A stretch of 64,000 nt of DNA from Rhodocyclaceae bacterium. Lineage in GTDB: Bacteria > Pseudomonadota > Gammaproteobacteria > Burkholderiales > Rhodocyclaceae. The stretch is taken from contig JACFMQ010000009.1 of NCBI GenBank assembly GCA_019455325.1, positions 62,001-126,000 on the forward strand. The letters run 5' to 3'. The translations under genes and the position numbers were made by a program. Shown here piece after piece: positions 1-9,366 of the stretch; the stretch's first letter is position 1, and the number at the start of each line of letters is the position of its first letter. Below the pieces are notes generated by a model. That model was not told where the DNA came from. It saw only the letters and a program-made list of their open reading frames with translations, and ran no database searches.

Positions 1-137
1 GCGGCGGCGGCGATGCCCATGCGGCGCAGCGCCGCCGGGCCGTCACGCGGTCCGTCGTGCGGTGCACCGAGAGCGCTTGCCACGCCGATGAAGCGCAGCG
101 TCGGATCGAGTGCGACCAGCGTGCTTTTGGCAGCCAT
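1..137 (-). CDS. Arginase/agmatinase-family protein, N-terminal fragment
   Basis: Only the first 45 codons lie in the window; the gene continues past the left edge on the minus strand. The peptide starts MAAKSTLVALDPTLRFIG and then shows an ALGAP...DGP...LRRMGI pattern. This resembles the first beta strand and GAP..G...GP..LR..G signature of the arginase/agmatinase/formiminoglutamase (ureohydrolase) fold. The metal-binding residues would lie outside the window, so the substrate cannot be predicted. The start at 137 is preceded by a good ribosome binding site (GAGAGGAG read on the minus strand). It could be any ureohydrolase-fold protein; the family call rests on the N-terminal motif only. Confidence 0.55.
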   Translation of the reverse strand, partial: MAAKSTLVALDPTLRFIGVASALGAPHDGPRDGPAALRRMGIAAA

Positions 138-216
138 GGCAACTCCTCTCTTTCCGCGGCGGTCTCCGCTGTCCGTATGACAGCGGCGGTCGGAGATTGG
201 TTTCGGCCGCGCCGCT

Positions 217-597
217 TCAGTCCTTTTCTTCCGGCGGCAGGCGGTAGACGTCGTCCGGGCCGGCGGAGAAGGTGTTCTTCTGCGCGCGCAGGTCGCGGTA
301 GACCGCCGCGCGCATGATCAGCATGGAGACGACCGGCGCGGTCATCAGCACGAAGACGGTGATCAGCAGTTCGTGGATCACCGGCCGCGACTGCAGCGCG
401 GTGAAATGGATCATCGACGCGATCAGGATGCAGCCCGCGCCGAGCGTGACGGTGATGGCCGGGCCGTGGATGCGCTGGTAGAAGCTGGGCAGGCGCATCA
501 GGCCGATGGCGCCGATCAGCGCGATGCCGCCGCCGAGCACGAGCAGGAAGATGACCGGCACCGCGGCCCAGGCCGGCAGGTTCTCGGCGCCGGTCAT
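217..597 (-). CDS. mrpG: Mrp-type Na+/H+ antiporter subunit G
   Basis: Small membrane protein of 126 residues, the last gene of the Mrp (Mnh/Pha) cation/proton antiporter operon. Three hydrophobic segments are visible at about residues 10-32, 45-66 and 75-97, with the family signature GLMRLPSFYQRIHGPA after the first. Length and motif fit MnhG/PhaG. Mrp antiporters are multi-subunit inner-membrane complexes that use the proton gradient to expel Na+ (or K+), and all small subunits are needed for activity. It differs from the upstream junctions of the operon: an 82-bp hairpin-rich repeat, not an ATGA overlap, separates it from mrpF. The SD GGAGGG at the end of that repeat provides its ribosome binding site. 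Confidence 0.9.
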   Translation of the reverse strand: MTGAENLPAWAAVPVIFLLVLGGGIALIGAIGLMRLPSFYQRIHGPAITVTLGAGCILIASMIHFTALQSRPVIHELLITVFVLMTAPVVSMLIMRAAVYRDLRAQKNTFSAGPDDVYRLPPEEKD

Positions 598-679
598 TGT
601 ACGACCCTCCTGTCGCTGCGCGACATCCTCCCCGAGGGAGGGAGAGCGCCCCCTTCGGGCGGCCGGGCGGGGGCGCTCA
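598..679 (-). repeat. Intercistronic hairpin repeat, copy 1 (mrpF/mrpG junction)
   Basis: Read on the minus strand, this element begins at the mrpF stop (ATGAGCGCCCCCG) and ends with GACAGGAGGGTCGTACA just before the mrpG ATG. It contains three inverted repeats: GCGCCCCC with GGGGGCGC, CTCCC with GGGAG around CTCGGG, and TGTCG with CGACA. Copy 2 at 50124-50203 is nearly identical apart from a 2-nt indel and a few substitutions, although it lies in an unrelated operon. The element supplies the Shine-Dalgarno sequence of the downstream gene. No coding function is apparent. Confidence 0.85.
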
Positions 680-958
680 TTCGATCACCTCCCCGCGCAT
701 CAGGAACTTGGCCAGGGCCACGGTGGAGACGAAGCCGGTCAATGCGATGAGGACCGCCGCCTCGAAATAGATCAGGCTGCCGAAGCGGATGCCGAGCATC
801 AGGATCAGCAGCATGGCGCACATCCACAGCGTGTCGAGCGCCAGCACGCGGTCCTGCGCGGCCGGGCCGACGAACAGGCGCACCGTGCAACACAGCATGG
901 CCAGCACGATGCAGATCAGGGCGAACCAGATCGCCAGCGACAGGAGGCTCGTCAGCAT
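677..958 (-). CDS. mrpF: Mrp-type Na+/H+ antiporter subunit F
   Basis: Membrane protein of 93 residues with three hydrophobic helices (about 5-27, 36-56 and 62-83). The loop motif RLFVGPAAQDRVLALD between helices 1 and 2 is diagnostic for MnhF/PhaF. It is a subunit of the inner-membrane Mrp complex. It lies 8 bp downstream of mrpE in the same operon. Its stop codon is also the first base triplet of the hairpin repeat that separates it from mrpG. Confidence 0.9.
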   Translation of the reverse strand: MLTSLLSLAIWFALICIVLAMLCCTVRLFVGPAAQDRVLALDTLWMCAMLLILMLGIRFGSLIYFEAAVLIALTGFVSTVALAKFLMRGEVIE

Positions 959-965
959 GGTCTTC

Positions 966-1463
966 CTATCCTTCGAAAATCTCGATCAACGGACGCTCGT
1001 AGACGCTCTTGATGGTATCGACCCACCATTGGGCGTCGTGCAGGTCGAACACGTGCAGCGCCAGATCGTTCGTGCCGGGCAGGATTTCCGCCCATACCGT
1101 GCCCGGCGTGGTGTTGATGATGCACGACAGCAGCGCCAGGCCGTAAGGGTTGCGCAGGTCCAGCGGGATGCGGATGAACTGCGAATTGACGCCCTCCGGC
1201 CGGGTGAACAGGATGATGCGGCTGACGTTGAAGCAGGAGCGGATGATCTCCAGCAGCGACGTGAACAGCAGGCGGACGAGCAGCAGCGGGCGGCGGATGC
1301 GCGCGTGCGGCAGCGGCTGCAGCGAGCGCGTGAGCAGCGGCGTGGCGACGGCGAGAAAGGCGCCGAGCAGCAGGTGCGCGGGCTCGACGCTCTGGTTGAG
1401 CAGCAGCCAGGCCAGCAGCAGGGCCGCGGACAGGCGCAGGGAGGGGAACAGGCGTTTCATCAT
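966..1463 (-). CDS. mrpE: Mrp-type Na+/H+ antiporter subunit E
   Basis: 165-residue protein starting MMKRLFPSLRLS. Two or three N-terminal hydrophobic segments are followed by a cytoplasmic region that ends with the MnhE hallmarks SCIINTTPGTVWAEI and LHVFDLHD. The start codon overlaps the mrpD stop (ATGATGA), implying translational coupling; either of the two adjacent ATGs could be used. It is a structural subunit of the Mrp antiporter complex. The size matches the family (about 160 residues). Confidence 0.9.
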   Translation of the reverse strand: MMKRLFPSLRLSAALLLAWLLLNQSVEPAHLLLGAFLAVATPLLTRSLQPLPHARIRRPLLLVRLLFTSLLEIIRSCFNVSRIILFTRPEGVNSQFIRIPLDLRNPYGLALLSCIINTTPGTVWAEILPGTNDLALHVFDLHDAQWWVDTIKSVYERPLIEIFEG

Positions 1464-3079
1464 CGGTCGCCTCCGGCGGCGGCGGGCACGGTGGGTTCGC
1501 CGAGCACCCGCTCGGCGTAGCGGGCCGGCTGGTGCAGGTCGTCGGAGACGCGCCCGAGATACGACATGACCGGGCCGGCCTGTACGGTCAGGCCGACGCA
1601 GATGAGCAGCAGCAGGCTCACCGGCGCTACCTCGGAGATCTGCAGCCGGGGCGGCAGGACCGCGCCCGAGGCCCAGAAGGTGCGCACGCCGAAGCGCATC
1701 AGCGCGATGATGCCGGAGAGCCCGGAGAGGATGACCAGCGCCATCAGCGCCCAGGCCGTGGCGCCGACGGCGCCGTTTTCCGGATTGAGCAGCGCGTGGA
1801 ACAGGCCGAACTTGGCGATGAAGCCCGAGAGCGGCGGCAGGCCGGTGATGACCAGCGCGCAGCCGGCGAAGGCGAGGCCGAGGAAGGCGAGCGCCGCCGG
1901 GATGCCGACGCCGACCGGCTCCTCCGGCTTCTCGTCGATGGCGAAGGCTTCCATGGTCAGCGCCAGCATGGCGGCGCCGGGCGTGCGGATGCGCTCGATC
2001 AGCTCGATCAGCAGCATGAAGGCGGCCATCGCCAGCGTCGAGCCGAGCAGGTAGAAGAGGCCGGCGGTGACGAGCGATAGCTGGCCGTAGCCGATCACCG
2101 CCAGCAGCGTGCCGGACGAAATGATCGCGCCGTAGCCGGCCATGCGCCCCGGCTCCTGGCTGGCGAGCATGCCGACGGTGCCGAAGGCGAGCGTGACGAG
2201 GCCGCCCCAGGTCAGCGCCGCGAAGCCGAAGCCGGCGCCGCCGCCGGCTTCGCCCGAGAAGGCCAGCAGCCAGATGCGCAGCACCGCGTAGGCGCCGACC
2301 TTGGTCATCAGCACGAGCATGGCGGCGACCGGCGGCGAGGCGGCGGCGTAGGTCGTCGGCAGCCAGAAGCCGAGCGGCCACATCGCGCCCTTGGTCAGGA
2401 AGGCCAGCGCCAGCACGCCGGCGCCGATCTTCAGCAGCGTCAGCGCCGCGTCGTCGAGGCCGGCGACGCGGGCGCCGAGGTCGCTCATGTTGAGCGTGCC
2501 GGTGGTGGCGTAGATCAGCGCGACGCCGATCAGGAAGAGGAACGAGGCCACCAGGTTGACGGTGATGTACTGCATGCCGGCGCGGATGCGCGTGACGTTG
2601 TAGCCGTGCAGCACGAGCCCGTAGGAGGCGGCGAGCATGACCTCGAAGAAGACGAACAGGTTGAACAGGTCGTTGGTCAGGAAGGCGCCGTTCAGGCCCA
2701 TCAGCAGGAACTGGAAGAGCGAATGGAAGTGCACGCCGATGCGGCTCCAGCGTTCCATCGAGAAGATCAGCACGGCGAGCGCCAGCACCGCGGTGAGCAG
2801 CAGCATCAGCGCGGCCAGGCGGTCGGCCATCAGCGCGATGCCGAAGGGCGCGCTCCAGTTCGCCGCCAGGTAGACGCCGATGCCGCCGGGCCAATGCCCG
2901 CCGTCGGTCAGGCAGAACAGGGCCAGGGCGCAGGCCAGCAGCGCCAGCGTGCTGCCCAGGTTGACTGCGTACTTGATGCGGTGGCGCGACTCGTTGACCG
3001 GGATCAGCAGCGCGCCGACGAGCAGCGGCAGCACCACCGGCAGCAGGATCAGGTGCTGGTGCCAGGGCAGTCCGCTCAT
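1460..3079 (-). CDS. mrpD: Mrp-type Na+/H+ antiporter subunit D (NuoN/NuoM-like)
   Basis: 539-residue polytopic protein, homologous to the proton-pumping subunits of respiratory complex I. About 14 transmembrane segments are visible. The conserved Glu of TM5 (in NLFVFFEVML) and Lys of TM7-8 (LTKGAMWPLGFWLP) typical of antiporter-like subunits are present. The start MSGLPWHQHL at 3079 was chosen because it overlaps the mrpC stop (ATGA) and places the first helix at residues 9-25. The upstream in-frame codons belong to the shadow of mrpC. It is one of the two large cation/proton-translocating subunits of the complex. Confidence 0.93.
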   Translation of the reverse strand: MSGLPWHQHLILLPVVLPLLVGALLIPVNESRHRIKYAVNLGSTLALLACALALFCLTDGGHWPGGIGVYLAANWSAPFGIALMADRLAALMLLLTAVLALAVLIFSMERWSRIGVHFHSLFQFLLMGLNGAFLTNDLFNLFVFFEVMLAASYGLVLHGYNVTRIRAGMQYITVNLVASFLFLIGVALIYATTGTLNMSDLGARVAGLDDAALTLLKIGAGVLALAFLTKGAMWPLGFWLPTTYAAASPPVAAMLVLMTKVGAYAVLRIWLLAFSGEAGGGAGFGFAALTWGGLVTLAFGTVGMLASQEPGRMAGYGAIISSGTLLAVIGYGQLSLVTAGLFYLLGSTLAMAAFMLLIELIERIRTPGAAMLALTMEAFAIDEKPEEPVGVGIPAALAFLGLAFAGCALVITGLPPLSGFIAKFGLFHALLNPENGAVGATAWALMALVILSGLSGIIALMRFGVRTFWASGAVLPPRLQISEVAPVSLLLLICVGLTVQAGPVMSYLGRVSDDLHQPARYAERVLGEPTVPAAAGGDR

Positions 3080-3420
3080 TCGTCCGACTCCTCGCCGTCC
3101 ACGTGGTCGGTGCCGGAGAGCCCGCGCGCGCCGATCATCATCACCAGGTAGAGCGCGGTGGTGGCGAAGCCGATGACGATGGCCGTCAGCACCAGCGCCT
3201 GCGACAACGGATCGGCGTAGTCCGCCGGGTCGGGCGTGCCGGGCGCCAGCGTCAGCGGCGCCTTGTCGATCCACAGCCGGCCCATGACGAAGATGAACAG
3301 GTTCACCGCGTAGGACATCAGCAGCAGGCCGGTGATCACCTGGAAGGTGCGCGGGCGCAGGATCAGCCAGATGCCCGAGCCGAAGAGGATGCCGATGGCG
3401 ATGGCGACGGCCGCTTCCAT
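3076..3420 (-). CDS. mrpC: Mrp-type Na+/H+ antiporter subunit C (NuoK-like)
   Basis: 114-residue protein with three transmembrane helices, related to NuoK. The motif GIWLILRPRTFQVITGLLL and the second-helix sequence SYAVNLFIFVMG are typical of MnhC. The third helix carries ADPLSQALVLTAIVIGFATTA, the conserved ALVLTAIVI signature. The start at 3420 overlaps the end of mrpAB by one base, and its stop overlaps the mrpD start. It is a membrane subunit of the antiporter and cannot act alone. Confidence 0.92.
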   Translation of the reverse strand: MEAAVAIAIGILFGSGIWLILRPRTFQVITGLLLMSYAVNLFIFVMGRLWIDKAPLTLAPGTPDPADYADPLSQALVLTAIVIGFATTALYLVMMIGARGLSGTDHVDGEESDE

Positions 3421-6329
3421 CAGAGGACTCCCCTGGCGGTCGCCTCGGCGCCCTTGCCGGGCTGGCGGTGGCCGCGGATCGACTGGTGCGCGATCGCGGT
3501 CAGGATGAGCATGGTCGAGCCGACGACGACGACGAAGACGCCGAGGTCGAAGACGAAGGCGCTCGGCACGTGCAGTTCGCCGAGGATCGGCAGGTGCAGA
3601 TGGACGGTGTGGCTGGTCAGGAAGGGATGGCCGAACAGCCAGGCGCCGACGCCGGTGGCGGCGGCCGTGACCAGGCCGAAGCCGAGCCAGCGGTGCGGGC
3701 GCAGGCGCAGGTGCGATTCGACCCAGACCGTGCCGGCCAGCATGTACTGGACGATGATGGCGACGGCGAAGATCAGCCCGGCGACGAAGCCGCCGCCCGG
3801 CAGGTTGTGGCCGCGCATGAAGAAGTAGGCGGCGATCAGCAGCATGAACGGCAGCAGCAGGCGCAGGTAGACGCCGGGCACCATCAGATAGCCGCTGCCG
3901 GCCTGCTCGGCCGGCGTCTGCGCGGCGGCCGGATCGACGTCGTTGGTCTGCTGGCTGGGCGGCGCCAGGCTTTCATGCGCCGGGCGGAAGCGCCGCAGCA
4001 GCGCATACACGGTCAGCGCGACGGCGGCGAGCACGGTGATCTCGCCCATGGTGTCGAAGCCGCGGAAGTCGACCAGCAGCACGTTGACCACGTTGCTGCC
4101 GCCGCCCTCGGCGAGCGCGCGCAGCACGAAGAAGCCGGAGATCGAATCTTCCGGCGCCGGGCGCACCAGGATGGCGTAGGTCAGCGCCGCCAGCGCGCCG
4201 CCGCCGGCGACGGCGACGAGCAGATCGCGCGAGCGGTGCAGCCAGACCGAGCGCGGCACGTCGATGGCCAGCTCCTTCGGCGCGATGCGCGGCGGCAGCC
4301 AGCGCAGGCCGAGCAGGATGAGCACGGTGGTCACCGTCTCCACCATCAGTTGCGTCAGCGCCAGGTCGGGCGCGGACAGCCAGAGGAAGACGACGGCGGT
4401 GACGATGCCGGTGCCGCCGACCAGCGCCAGCGCCACCAGGCGGTGGTACTTGGCCTGCCAGGCCGCGGCCAGCGCGCAGACGCAGCCGACCGTCAGCAGC
4501 AGCGCGAAGAGCGGGTCGAGGTTGGCGAACGGCGCGGCGAGCGGCGCGGCCAGTTGCGCCGACGGCGACAGGCCGACGAGGACGGGCACCAGCAGCAGCG
4601 CCAGCATCATCCACAGCATCTGCGGCTGCAGGCGGCGGGTGCCGAACAGCCTGAGCAGGAAGTTGGCCGCCTGCGACAGGGCGATCATCACGTTTTCGTA
4701 GGCCTGGGCGCCGCTGAAGCGGTAGATCAGCGGCACGTTGTCGCGCAGGTCGGGGTCGAAGCGCCGGCGCAGCGTCAGGTAGAACAGCGCGCCGCCGATC
4801 AGCGCGATGAAGCTCATCAGCAGCGGCACGTTCAGCCCGTGCCAGACGGCGAGGTCGTAGGCCGGCGTGCGCGGGCCGAGCACCGAGCCCACCGCCGCGT
4901 GCAGCGCCGGGCCGACGCTGAGGCCGGGCAGCACGCCGACGACGAGGCAGGCGAGCACCAGCAGTTCGACCGGGAAGCGCATCCAGCGCGGCGGCTCGTG
5001 CGGGGTCTTCGGCAGCGCCACCTTCGGCGTGCCGAAGAAGATGTTGATGAAGCGCAGCGAGTAGGTGACGCTGAAGATGCCCATGGCCACGGCCGCCGCC
5101 GACATCCACCAGTTGCGCGAGGAGCCGACCTGCAGGGTCTCGGCGAAGAACATCTCCTTGGAGAGGAAGCCGTTCAGCAGCGGCACGCCGGCCATCGCCG
5201 CGCTGGCGACGATGGCCAGCGTGGCGGTGATCGGCATCTGCCGGTGCAGCCCGCGCAGCACGCGCAGGTCGCGCGTGCCGGTCTCGTGGTCGATGATGCC
5301 GGCGGCCATGAACAGCGAAGCCTTGAAGGTGGCGTGGTTGATCGTGTGGAAGATCGCCGCGACCATCGCCAGCGGCGTGCCGATGCCGAGCAGCACGGTG
5401 ATCAGGCCGAGGTGGCTGATCGTCGAGTAAGCCAAGAGCCCCTTGAGATCGTGCTGGAAGATCGCCGCGAAGGAGCCGAGCAGCAGCGTGCACACGCCGG
5501 CGCCGGCGACGATCCAGGTCCATTCCGGCGTGCCGGAGAGCGCCGGCCACAGGCGCATCAGTAGGAACACGCCGGCCTTCACCATGGTTGCCGAATGCAG
5601 GTAGGAGGAGACCGGCGTCGGCGCGGCCATGGCGTGCGGCAGCCAGAAGTGGAAGGGGAACTGCGCGCTCTTGGTCAGCGCGCCGAGGGCGACGAGGACC
5701 AGCGCCGGCAGGTAGAGCTCGTGCGCGCGGATGGCGTCGCCGGCGGCGATCACCGCGTCGAGGTCGTAGCTGCCGGCGATGTGGCCGAGGATGATGACGC
5801 CGGCGAGCAGACAGAGGCCGCCGGTGGCGGTGACGGTGAAGGCCATGCGCGCGCCGCGCCGCGCGTCGGCGCGGTGGTGCCAGTAGCCGATGAGCAGGAA
5901 GGAGGTGATGCTGGTCAGCTCCCAGAACACCACCAGTTGCACCAGGTTGCCGGAGAGCACGACGCCGAGCATCGAGCCCATGAAGGCGAGCAGGAAGGAG
6001 AAGAAGCGCGGCACCGGGTCTTCCGGCGACATGTAGTAGCGCGCGTAGAGCACCACCAGGAGGCCGATGCCGAGCACCAGCATGGCGAAGATCCAGGCCA
6101 GCCCGTCGATGCGCAGCACGAAGTCGAGGCCGTACGCCGGCATCCACGGCAGCTCGTAGCGCAGCACCTCGCCGGCGCTGATGCGCGGGTACAGCGAGCC
6201 GGCGCCGATCAGTCCGGCGAGGCTGACGCTGCCGGCCAGCCAGGCTTCCCTGTTGCGTGCATTCTCGGGCATGACGGCAGCGATGACGCTGCCGATGAAC
6301 GGAATGAGTAGCAGGGACGGCAGGAGCAT
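3420..6329 (-). CDS. mrpA: Mrp-type Na+/H+ antiporter subunit A fused to subunit B
   Basis: 969 residues. The N-terminal roughly 500 residues are NuoL/ND5-like, with the conserved TM5 motif LVVFWELTSITSFLLIGYWH and the TM7 region LTKSAQFPFHFWLPHAM. A MrpA-specific C-terminal region follows. The last ~140 residues (YLMVPGVYLRLLLPFMLL to AHQSIRGH) match MnhB, so A and B are one polypeptide, as in the group 2 operons of many proteobacteria. The start MLLPSLLLIPFIG is chosen because it begins directly at the first helix. A GTG at 6413 would add 28 polar residues and cannot be excluded, since neither has a strong ribosome binding site. It heads the operon mrpAB-C-D-E-F-G. Confidence 0.92.
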   Translation of the reverse strand: MLLPSLLLIPFIGSVIAAVMPENARNREAWLAGSVSLAGLIGAGSLYPRISAGEVLRYELPWMPAYGLDFVLRIDGLAWIFAMLVLGIGLLVVLYARYYMSPEDPVPRFFSFLLAFMGSMLGVVLSGNLVQLVVFWELTSITSFLLIGYWHHRADARRGARMAFTVTATGGLCLLAGVIILGHIAGSYDLDAVIAAGDAIRAHELYLPALVLVALGALTKSAQFPFHFWLPHAMAAPTPVSSYLHSATMVKAGVFLLMRLWPALSGTPEWTWIVAGAGVCTLLLGSFAAIFQHDLKGLLAYSTISHLGLITVLLGIGTPLAMVAAIFHTINHATFKASLFMAAGIIDHETGTRDLRVLRGLHRQMPITATLAIVASAAMAGVPLLNGFLSKEMFFAETLQVGSSRNWWMSAAAVAMGIFSVTYSLRFINIFFGTPKVALPKTPHEPPRWMRFPVELLVLACLVVGVLPGLSVGPALHAAVGSVLGPRTPAYDLAVWHGLNVPLLMSFIALIGGALFYLTLRRRFDPDLRDNVPLIYRFSGAQAYENVMIALSQAANFLLRLFGTRRLQPQMLWMMLALLLVPVLVGLSPSAQLAAPLAAPFANLDPLFALLLTVGCVCALAAAWQAKYHRLVALALVGGTGIVTAVVFLWLSAPDLALTQLMVETVTTVLILLGLRWLPPRIAPKELAIDVPRSVWLHRSRDLLVAVAGGGALAALTYAILVRPAPEDSISGFFVLRALAEGGGSNVVNVLLVDFRGFDTMGEITVLAAVALTVYALLRRFRPAHESLAPPSQQTNDVDPAAAQTPAEQAGSGYLMVPGVYLRLLLPFMLLIAAYFFMRGHNLPGGGFVAGLIFAVAIIVQYMLAGTVWVESHLRLRPHRWLGFGLVTAAATGVGAWLFGHPFLTSHTVHLHLPILGELHVPSAFVFDLGVFVVVVGSTMLILTAIAHQSIRGHRQPGKGAEATARGVL

Positions 6330-6407
6330 GAATCGGTCGGGCGTATAGGGTTGCGGGAGGATGTGGCGCCGGGCCGGGACAGCGTTTTCCTCTGTTCGGA
6401 GGGAGTC

Positions 6408-6423
6408 TGGCACGTCCCTTGCG
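6408..6423 (+). promoter_or_regulatory. Sigma-54-like -24/-12 motif, orphan
   Basis: TGGCACGTCCCTTGCG matches the RpoN consensus TGGCAC-N5-TTGC with correct spacing. It lies in the 216-bp gap between mrpA (minus) and the symporter (minus), but it points along the plus strand. Any transcript would run antisense into the 3' end of the symporter gene. No plus-strand gene follows, so this may be chance. Confidence 0.25.
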
Positions 6424-6545
6424 AGGCGTCAGGGAGAATAACATGCGGCAGGGGCCGCTGCCGAGTCGGATTGCGCGCCCGGGTGCGTCGACGTCGGGCG
6501 CAACCCGGCATCATGGGCGATGCCGGGGCTGCATCCGGGGCGCGG

Positions 6546-8042
6546 TCAGTGGCGGTGCGGCCGGCCGGCGACGTGGTGCGTTTCGGCGGCGGCGTGGTGG
6601 TGCAGCTCGGCGTGCAGGTCGACGTGCGGCGCCGGCTTGCCGACCCACTGCGGCAGCAGCGAGCCGGCGATCATGCCGAGGATCGAGACGACGAGGCCGA
6701 TCAACTGCGGCGGCACCAGGCTGGCCTCGCCGACCAGCACCTCGAGCAGGATCCACGAGCCGATGCCGCCGAAGACCGCGGCCAGCGCGCCCTGCGTCGT
6801 CGCCTTCTTCCAGAAGGCGCCGAAGAAGAGCGGCACGAAGGCGCCGGCGAGCGTGATCTTGTAGGCCGACTCGACCATGTGGAAGATCGACAGCTCGGAG
6901 TTGAGCGCGTAGACCAGCACGCAGCAGGCGAAGACGACGATGGTGATGCGCATCGTGCGCAGGAAGCTGCGGTCGCTCATGTCCGGCTTGAAGCCGCGCA
7001 CGATGTTCTCGGCGAAGGACACCGACGGGGCGAGCAGCGTCGCCGACGAACAGCTCATGATCGCCGCGATGACGGCGCCGAAGAAGATCACCTGGGCGAC
7101 GAGCGGCGTGTGCTGCAGGACCAGCGTCGGCAGCACGCGCTGCGAATCCTGGTCGATCAGCCGGTTGAACAGCTCCGGGTCGATCAGCGTCGCCGAGTAG
7201 GCGATGAACATCGGCACGAAGCAGAAGAAGAAGTAGATCGAGCCGCCGAGCAGCGAGCCGGTGATCGCCACCCGCGGGCTCTTCGCCGAGGTGATGCGCT
7301 GGAACACGTCCTGCTGCGGGATCGAGCCAAGCATCATGGTCATCCAGGTGCCGATGAAGGTCAGCCACAGCCACGGGTCGGCGGGCGGGAAGAAGTCGAG
7401 CTTGCCGGCGGCGGCGGCGTGCTCGATCACCGGCATGACGCCGCCGGTCTGGCCGGAGATGATCCAGGCGATGTAGAGCAGGCCGGCGATGATCACGCCC
7501 ATCTGCACGAAGTCGAGCACGGCCACCGAGAGCATGCCGCCGAAGGTGGTGTAGGTGAGCACGATGGCGGCGCCGAGGATCATGCCCGCCTCCTCGCTGA
7601 CGGCGCCGTCGGTGACGAAGTTGAAGATCAGGCCGAGCGCCTTGATCTGCGCCGACACCCAGCCGAGGTAGGAGACGACGATGGCCAGCGTGATCAGCAC
7701 TTCCACCGTGCGGTTGTAGCGCATGCGGTAGTAGTCGCCGAGCGTCAGGATGTTCAGTCGGTAGAGCTTGGTGGCGAAGAAGAAGCCGGCGATGATCAGG
7801 CACAGCGAGGAACCGAAGGGGTCGGCGACGACGCCGCCGAGGCCTTCCTTTACGAAGGTGGCGGAGACGCCGAAGATGGCCTCGGCGCCGAACCAGGTGG
7901 CGAAGACCGTGGCCATGACCACCGGCGTTGGCAGGTGGCGGCCGGCGATGGCGAAGTCCTTGGCGTTGTGCACGCGCGTCGCGGCATAGAGGCCGATGCC
8001 GATCGACACCATCAGATAGATCACTACGAACCAGATCAGCAT
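6546..8042 (-). CDS. Sodium:solute symporter (SSS family) with His-rich C-terminal tail
   Basis: 498-residue polytopic membrane protein of the SSS/LeuT-fold class. The SSS pattern appears in AGRHLPTPVVMATVFATWFG near the N-terminus, and GSIPQQDVFQRITSAKSP near residues 255-272 is also typical. About 13 hydrophobic helices are visible. The start MLIWFVVIYLM at 8042 has a GGGGGAGAG ribosome binding site. The substrate is not evident: the family includes proline, pantothenate, acetate and monocarboxylate carriers. The last 27 residues contain nine histidines, which is unusual and suggests metal or pH sensing. It sits next to the Mrp antiporter operon, which would maintain the Na+ gradient it uses. 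Confidence 0.88.
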   Translation of the reverse strand: MLIWFVVIYLMVSIGIGLYAATRVHNAKDFAIAGRHLPTPVVMATVFATWFGAEAIFGVSATFVKEGLGGVVADPFGSSLCLIIAGFFFATKLYRLNILTLGDYYRMRYNRTVEVLITLAIVVSYLGWVSAQIKALGLIFNFVTDGAVSEEAGMILGAAIVLTYTTFGGMLSVAVLDFVQMGVIIAGLLYIAWIISGQTGGVMPVIEHAAAAGKLDFFPPADPWLWLTFIGTWMTMMLGSIPQQDVFQRITSAKSPRVAITGSLLGGSIYFFFCFVPMFIAYSATLIDPELFNRLIDQDSQRVLPTLVLQHTPLVAQVIFFGAVIAAIMSCSSATLLAPSVSFAENIVRGFKPDMSDRSFLRTMRITIVVFACCVLVYALNSELSIFHMVESAYKITLAGAFVPLFFGAFWKKATTQGALAAVFGGIGSWILLEVLVGEASLVPPQLIGLVVSILGMIAGSLLPQWVGKPAPHVDLHAELHHHAAAETHHVAGRPHRH

Positions 8043-8170
8043 GGTCTGGCGCTCTCCCCCGTGAATGCCCGGCGGCACCGCGGCGGCCGCCCCTTCCGAA
8101 CGGGGGCGATTATATGCGCAAGTTACTGGTTCCTGACGCCTTTTTTATGCCCGGGCGGGGCGCCGGCGGA

Positions 8171-9292
<1,122 letters not shown>

Positions 9293-9366
9293 TTCGAACA
9301 ATCGTTTGAATTGGGTGGCGACGAAGATAGCACAGACGCCGCCGCCGCGGCGCGCCGTGTGCGCCC

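Noticed and set aside
3468-5564. Plus-strand open frame of about 700 codons across the mrpA gene
   Set aside because: It is antisense to a clear membrane-protein gene. The product is Gln/Asp/Arg-rich with no hydrophobic or family pattern.
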